Source: CAYWWY01 sp964462525 (GTDB taxonomy: Bacteria; Thermotogota; Thermotogae; MWEM01). From it: a stretch of DNA of 64,000 nucleotides. Location of the stretch: positions 62,001-126,000 of the forward strand of contig CAYWWY010000002.1 of the NCBI GenBank assembly GCA_964462525.1, in the 5' to 3' direction. The position numbers and the translations under genes were made by a program. The notes under the pieces are model-generated. The model did no database searches and was not told the DNA's origin. It saw only the letters and a program-made list of their open reading frames with translations. This document shows, piece by piece, positions 60,554-64,000 of the stretch; positions within the stretch are counted from its first letter, which is position 1, and each line of letters opens with the position of its first letter.

Positions 60554-62371
60554 TCAAAAAAACATGAAAACCCCTTCAACCACCTTTTGAAAGGACTTTT
60601 GCGCGTTCTTGTATTGAGAAAAGGCATCGTGATACGATTGGCCGATCTCCTTCTGCACTTCAATAGAAGGAAAAGGAACCAAAAGTGTTCCCAAATTCCC
60701 GGGATTGATTACCTTGATTTTCCGGCCTGTTTGAATGGAATGGAGAAGCATCTGACCTTTGGGGCTATCAAAAAAGGCTTTGATATAATACGGATCTGCA
60801 ACTTCTTTCTTCAATCGAATACAAAGAATGTTCGCTGATGCGATTGCAGGTAGTTGGTCGGATCGAATCACCGCAGACTTAATGACTGTTCCTCGAGCCG
60901 AAATGACCACATCATTCTCTTGAAGGGCATACGAGTTCCAGTTGTCATTGACAAAGCGGATTTCCCGCATTGGGTGCGTCTGTTTCTCTCCTGGATCATG
61001 AATATCTCCTGAGTTCCAAAAATACACAACGGGATGATTTTGGTAAGGAGCCCGAGGTTCGTACACTTCTGGACGGATTTGTAGGCCCCGAAAGATCCGA
61101 GATGCGAATTCGTTCAACCGCTGAGCCCGTACTCCTTCTTTGGATAATCCTTCTGTTTGCACATAACCGGACGCGCCGAGCAAATAAGACTGTCTTTTCA
61201 ACTGTTCGTTTGGTACCCATGTGCTGATTCCAGTCATTTCTTTCCCGTCTTGGTAAATATCGGATAGTGTATTTACCCAGTCACCCGCAGCAATCGGGTC
61301 TCCAAAAAGATTCTTAGAATAGGCGTCGATCATAAGTACTTTTCCTTTTCGCTCTTGATCCTTTTTTTTCTGCATAACCAATAGCGATCGAGGGTGAGAA
61401 TGAAGATCGGTGATTTGCTCGGGCATTTCGATCACAGATTCCACCCAATCCATTTCAACCAAATGCTTGCGAACACTCATATCGGCCGATTGATTCAAAC
61501 TGGCTGTGGAAAGAGCCAATACAGCTATGCCATCGGATTGGAGCACGTGCAACGCATGCAAAGCAAAAAGCCAATCTTTCGAAGTCCCTCTTTCCATCCC
61601 TACGGGGAATCGTTCTGGATAGTTCCTCTTTATTGGCTCATGGTTGGGATACGCAATCGGCAAATCACCGACCACGGCATCAAAAGAGCGCAATCCGTCC
61701 TTGGCAAATAGCTTAGGGTTCTCGATCAAATCGCCATAAACAATATCTGTATGGTAGAAACCCATCAGAAAAAAATGAATGATACTCAGGAAGAAAGGAG
61801 CAAGTTCCTTTTCTTGACCGCTTAGTTGAATCCGAGGGTTTTGCATCAATATCCGAGCTCCCAATAAACCCCAACCAGATCCCATATCACAAAGAGAGTT
61901 TCTTGAGGAGGGTTGAAGGATTTTGATGATCAATCGCGAAAGGTGATCTGATGTTGAATAGAAACGAGAGTGGGTTTGGTTCAGGATGCTTTGAGTCTGT
62001 ATATATCCCCAGATCACTTCTCGTGTTTGCTGGATATCCTTTATATCAACAGTTTCAGCAAAACGAAGGCTTTTCACCAACCTTTGATTATCGGTTTGAT
62101 CGAATTCTTCGAAAAGAAACCCCGTGAATATCCCTTTTGTCCCTGCGTCTGTTGTTACAGCAAAAAAAGGGTTGTTCGTTTCTATTTCTTTGAAGATTCG
62201 CAATAGCTCTTTTTTGATCTGGTGTCCTTTTTGTTGAACGGCGGAAAAATCCGGTCCATCATAACGAAACCCTACCTGAGAACCGATTTGAATCACCCAT
62301 TTGAGGAAACAGGCCCCGAGTTCTAGCCGATGGATCCGCGAAAGCAGCCCATGGAAAAGGAAGAATAACAA
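60554..62371 (-). CDS. YtxK/HsdM-like methyltransferase fused to an HsdS-like domain
   Basis: A 605-residue protein. Residues about 130-390 align in order with the type I N6-adenine methyltransferase plan: a SAM-binding LCDMGSGWGLLGARIL, then FDAVVGDLPIAYPNHE where HsdM has NPPF, then GTSKDWLFALHALHVLQ and VIEMPEQITDLHSHPRS. The NPPF catalytic motif is replaced by GDLPIAY; as I recall, the Firmicute protein YtxK has a similar DLP-V-G-Y-Y sequence. The C-terminal 200 residues resemble a single HsdS target-recognition domain (VVISARGTVIKSAVI, LPAIASANILCI, FDSPKGQMLL, LLVPFPSIEVQKEIG). No restriction gene is near. Methylation of adenine is doubtful without NPPF. TTG start preceded by GGAGGGAGG. 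Confidence 0.75.
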   Translation of the reverse strand: MLFFLFHGLLSRIHRLELGACFLKWVIQIGSQVGFRYDGPDFSAVQQKGHQIKKELLRIFKEIETNNPFFAVTTDAGTKGIFTGFLFEEFDQTDNQRLVKSLRFAETVDIKDIQQTREVIWGYIQTQSILNQTHSRFYSTSDHLSRLIIKILQPSSRNSLCDMGSGWGLLGARILMQNPRIQLSGQEKELAPFFLSIIHFFLMGFYHTDIVYGDLIENPKLFAKDGLRSFDAVVGDLPIAYPNHEPIKRNYPERFPVGMERGTSKDWLFALHALHVLQSDGIAVLALSTASLNQSADMSVRKHLVEMDWVESVIEMPEQITDLHSHPRSLLVMQKKKDQERKGKVLMIDAYSKNLFGDPIAAGDWVNTLSDIYQDGKEMTGISTWVPNEQLKRQSYLLGASGYVQTEGLSKEGVRAQRLNEFASRIFRGLQIRPEVYEPRAPYQNHPVVYFWNSGDIHDPGEKQTHPMREIRFVNDNWNSYALQENDVVISARGTVIKSAVIRSDQLPAIASANILCIRLKKEVADPYYIKAFFDSPKGQMLLHSIQTGRKIKVINPGNLGTLLVPFPSIEVQKEIGQSYHDAFSQYKNAQKSFQKVVEGVFMFF

Positions 62372-62408
62372 CTTCTTCTTTCCTCCCTCCTTAATGGATC
62401 AATGCCTC

Positions 62409-62417
62409 ATTATACCA
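62409..62417 (-). promoter_or_regulatory. Extended -10 promoter for the methyltransferase gene
   Basis: The minus strand reads TGGTATAAT, identical to the cheA element, about 38 bp before the TTG start. The remainder of 62372-62572 upstream of fabF shows no clear plus-strand promoter; a short GGTA-N5-TACC inverted repeat lies at 62522-62534. Confidence 0.6.
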
Positions 62418-62575
62418 CACTACTCCAGCAAAATAGAAAAGTTCGGCATGTTGGATTCTTCAAAAAATGGGGTATGGGGTTTCCGAAAATCATACAATTT
62501 AGAATCATTCGGTACAGATGGGGTAAACTATACCAAATCACATTTCGTTTTGGGGGACAGGTATGAAAGGGGTTG

Positions 62576-63826
62576 ATGCAACAAATGGTAGGGAATATTG
62601 TCATCACTGGTATCGGGATCATTTCGAGCATGGGAGAAGGCAAGGAGCAAACCATACAATCACTACGCAATGCAGAAAGCCGTGTTGGCCAAATTACTCA
62701 TTTTCCTGTCGATGATTTTCCTGTTCAGATTGCTGCAGAGGTAAAAGACTTCGCGCCAGAAAAATATATAGACAAAAAGCAGGTTCGAAAAATCGACCGA
62801 GCCTTTTTGTTTGGTATTGCTGCAGCAAAAATGGCTCTTGAAGATAGTCAATTAGTTGTGGATGATGAATTGGCCGATGATTTTGGAGTTGTGGTCACAT
62901 CCGGGATCGGTGGATTCAATACGTTATCTACCGAATTCGTGAAGTTTATGGATCGAGGACCATCTCGCGTGAGCCCCTTTTTGGTGCCCATGATGTTGGC
63001 AGACATGGCTGCGGGTATGGTATCAATCGAGTTAGGGTTGCGTGGACCCAATTATAGTGTTGTTAGCGCTTGCGCTTCGTCTCTTCACTCTATTGCCAGC
63101 GCAGCTTCTTTATTGCAGCAAGGACAAGCAAAAGCCGTATTGGCAGGAGGCACAGAAGGATGCATAACCCCTCTGGTAATTGCCGCTTTTAATGCCATGA
63201 GCGCACTATCGAGAAGAAACGAAGACCCGAAGCATGCCAGTCGACCATTCGATACTCAAAGAGATGGTTTTGTCATGTCAGAAGGAAGCGCAATCTTCGT
63301 TTTGGAAAGAGAAGAAGACGCCATAGCTCGAGGGGCGAAGATCTATGCGCGCTTGAAGGGATATGGAATGAGCGGTGACGCTTACCACATGGCAGCTCCA
63401 GACCCAGAAGGGAAAGGATCGTCTCGTTCGATTGCCCGTGCTTTGAAGCATGCGAATATGACCGCAAATCAAATTGATGTTGTGAATTGCCACGCTACCT
63501 CCACACCATCGGGCGATGCCGCTGAAATTAAGGCAATCTCTCACGTATTGGGTGATCATGCTCGATCAATCCCCATTGTATCAACCAAATCGATCTATGG
63601 TCATGGCCTTGGCGCCGCGGGCGGGATCGAGGTTGCATCGATGATCTTGTGCTTACAAAATGGGTTCATTCATCCAACGATCAATCTGGAACAACCAGAC
63701 CCTCAATTGGAGGGGTTCGACTTTGTGCCCAACCGGGCAAGATCCTTTTCTGGCCGGCACTTTCTAAAAAACTCCTTTGGGTTCGGAGGTCATAATATCT
63801 CGTTGATTTTTGAGGTCATTGGATGA
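62576..63826 (+). CDS. fabF: 3-oxoacyl-ACP synthase II
   Basis: FabF condenses malonyl-ACP with acyl-ACP in fatty acid elongation. The catalytic triad is intact: C166 (VVSACASSLHSI), H306 (NCHATSTPSGD) and H343 (STKSIYGHGLGAAGG); NSFGFGGHN near the C-terminus is also typical. Start is uncertain: TTG 62573, ATG 62576 or ATG 62585; the last would place the homologous core closest to the usual start but is 12 nt from AAAGGGG. No acpP precedes it. The stop overlaps the degV-type start as ATGA. Confidence 0.95.
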   Translation: MQQMVGNIVITGIGIISSMGEGKEQTIQSLRNAESRVGQITHFPVDDFPVQIAAEVKDFAPEKYIDKKQVRKIDRAFLFGIAAAKMALEDSQLVVDDELADDFGVVVTSGIGGFNTLSTEFVKFMDRGPSRVSPFLVPMMLADMAAGMVSIELGLRGPNYSVVSACASSLHSIASAASLLQQGQAKAVLAGGTEGCITPLVIAAFNAMSALSRRNEDPKHASRPFDTQRDGFVMSEGSAIFVLEREEDAIARGAKIYARLKGYGMSGDAYHMAAPDPEGKGSSRSIARALKHANMTANQIDVVNCHATSTPSGDAAEIKAISHVLGDHARSIPIVSTKSIYGHGLGAAGGIEVASMILCLQNGFIHPTINLEQPDPQLEGFDFVPNRARSFSGRHFLKNSFGFGGHNISLIFEVIG

Positions 63827-64000
63827 GGATCGGTATTGTAACGGACAGTACAGCCAACCTACCCGAGGATTGGACGAAAATAAATGACATATCGGTCGTT
63901 CCCTTGTATGTTCGTCGTGAAAATGGCTTGGTGCCAGCGATTCAAATTGACTTGATCAAGTATTACCAAGCAATTCGAGACAATTTGTTTACTCCTTCAA
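63823..64000 (+). CDS. DegV-family protein, N-terminal part (3' truncated by window edge)
   Basis: An open frame starts at ATG 63823 (ATGA overlap with fabF) and runs to the window end, 59 codons. It begins MRIGIVTDSTANLPEDW, with the DSTANLP motif of DegV fatty-acid-binding proteins, and near the edge reads FTPS, where the family has a conserved Thr/Ser-rich fatty-acid-binding segment. DegV (FakB) proteins present fatty acids to a kinase or act in lipid binding. The link to fabF fits fatty acid metabolism. Confidence 0.85.
   Translation, partial: MRIGIVTDSTANLPEDWTKINDISVVPLYVRRENGLVPAIQIDLIKYYQAIRDNLFTPS

Noticed and set aside
60289..60557. Open frames reading through the N gap
   Set aside because: They depend on unknown bases and duplicated sequence; no protein can be supported.
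1..64000. CRISPR arrays, insertion sequences, prophage or tRNA genes
   Set aside because: I saw no regularly spaced repeats, transposase or integrase frames, phage genes or cloverleaf sequences in the window.

Overview
The window is a dense bacterial chromosome segment with about 45 genes, few intergenic gaps over 100 bp, and no sign of phage, insertion sequences or CRISPR. It fits a lineage in or near Thermotogota. A short secreted protein has one SLH domain, a long coiled coil and a C-terminal membrane anchor, the layout of the Thermotoga toga protein Omp-alpha. CheA, CheY, FliO and FliP lie in an order I recall from Thermotoga maritima, and CheY and FliG are of Thermotoga type. A fused LptF/G-LptD gene, beta-barrel proteins and lipoproteins indicate an outer membrane. 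Moderate G+C and histidine and purine catabolism genes suggest a mesophilic or moderately thermophilic anaerobe. The phylum call is inference, and Synergistota, Atribacterota or Spirochaetota are not excluded. A run of exactly 100 N flanked by identical 55-bp sequences points to a short-read, probably metagenomic, assembly.

Layout: (1) 1-4443 (+): the 3' end of an EF-G-type factor and the LptF/G-LptD fusion. (2) 4440-17261 (-): a 13-gene co-directional run, disA, cyclodeaminase, tgt, hutU, a beta-barrel protein, a lipoprotein, ispD, phoH, then cheA, cheY, fliO, fliP and a ROK sugar kinase; cheA has its own promoter. (3) 17395-20535 (+): fliG, fliH and fliI, all starting with TTG. (4) 20621-24856 (-): D-aminopeptidase, valS and a HAD phosphatase. 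(5) 24984-28123 (+): the Omp-alpha-like protein, a cupin and hybrid-cluster protein. (6) 28232-49088 (-): sixteen genes from pnp to a Lon-family protease, joined by overlaps or gaps of at most 17 bp. (7) 49209-57505 (+): malQ, a flavin reductase-like protein, a seven-repeat propeller, nrdD and nrdG behind a textbook NrdR-type promoter, and a Cache-HAMP-PP2C phosphatase. (8) 57673-62371 (-): a hybrid histidine kinase and an odd methyltransferase fused to a specificity-type domain. (9) 62576-64000 (+): fabF and the 5' part of a degV-family gene.

Functional links: HutH, HutU and the cyclodeaminase belong to histidine breakdown through formiminoglutamate and formimino-folate, though hutI and the formiminotransferase are outside the window. 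PNP, two subunits of a xanthine dehydrogenase-type enzyme and a MoaD/ThiS-like protein suggest purine catabolism with a molybdenum enzyme. NrdD, NrdG and Hcp indicate anaerobic life. The flagellar and chemotaxis genes indicate motility.

The features most worth a second look are the LptF/G-LptD fusion with a T9 tract at its junction, a GH13 protein whose nucleophile and third carboxylate are replaced, a pilin-like protein with no leader peptide beside a prepilin peptidase, the YtxK-like methyltransferase-TRD fusion, the 89-nt nrdD/nrdG overlap, the NrdR boxes, and a candidate short RNA of about 70 nt downstream of the hybrid kinase.
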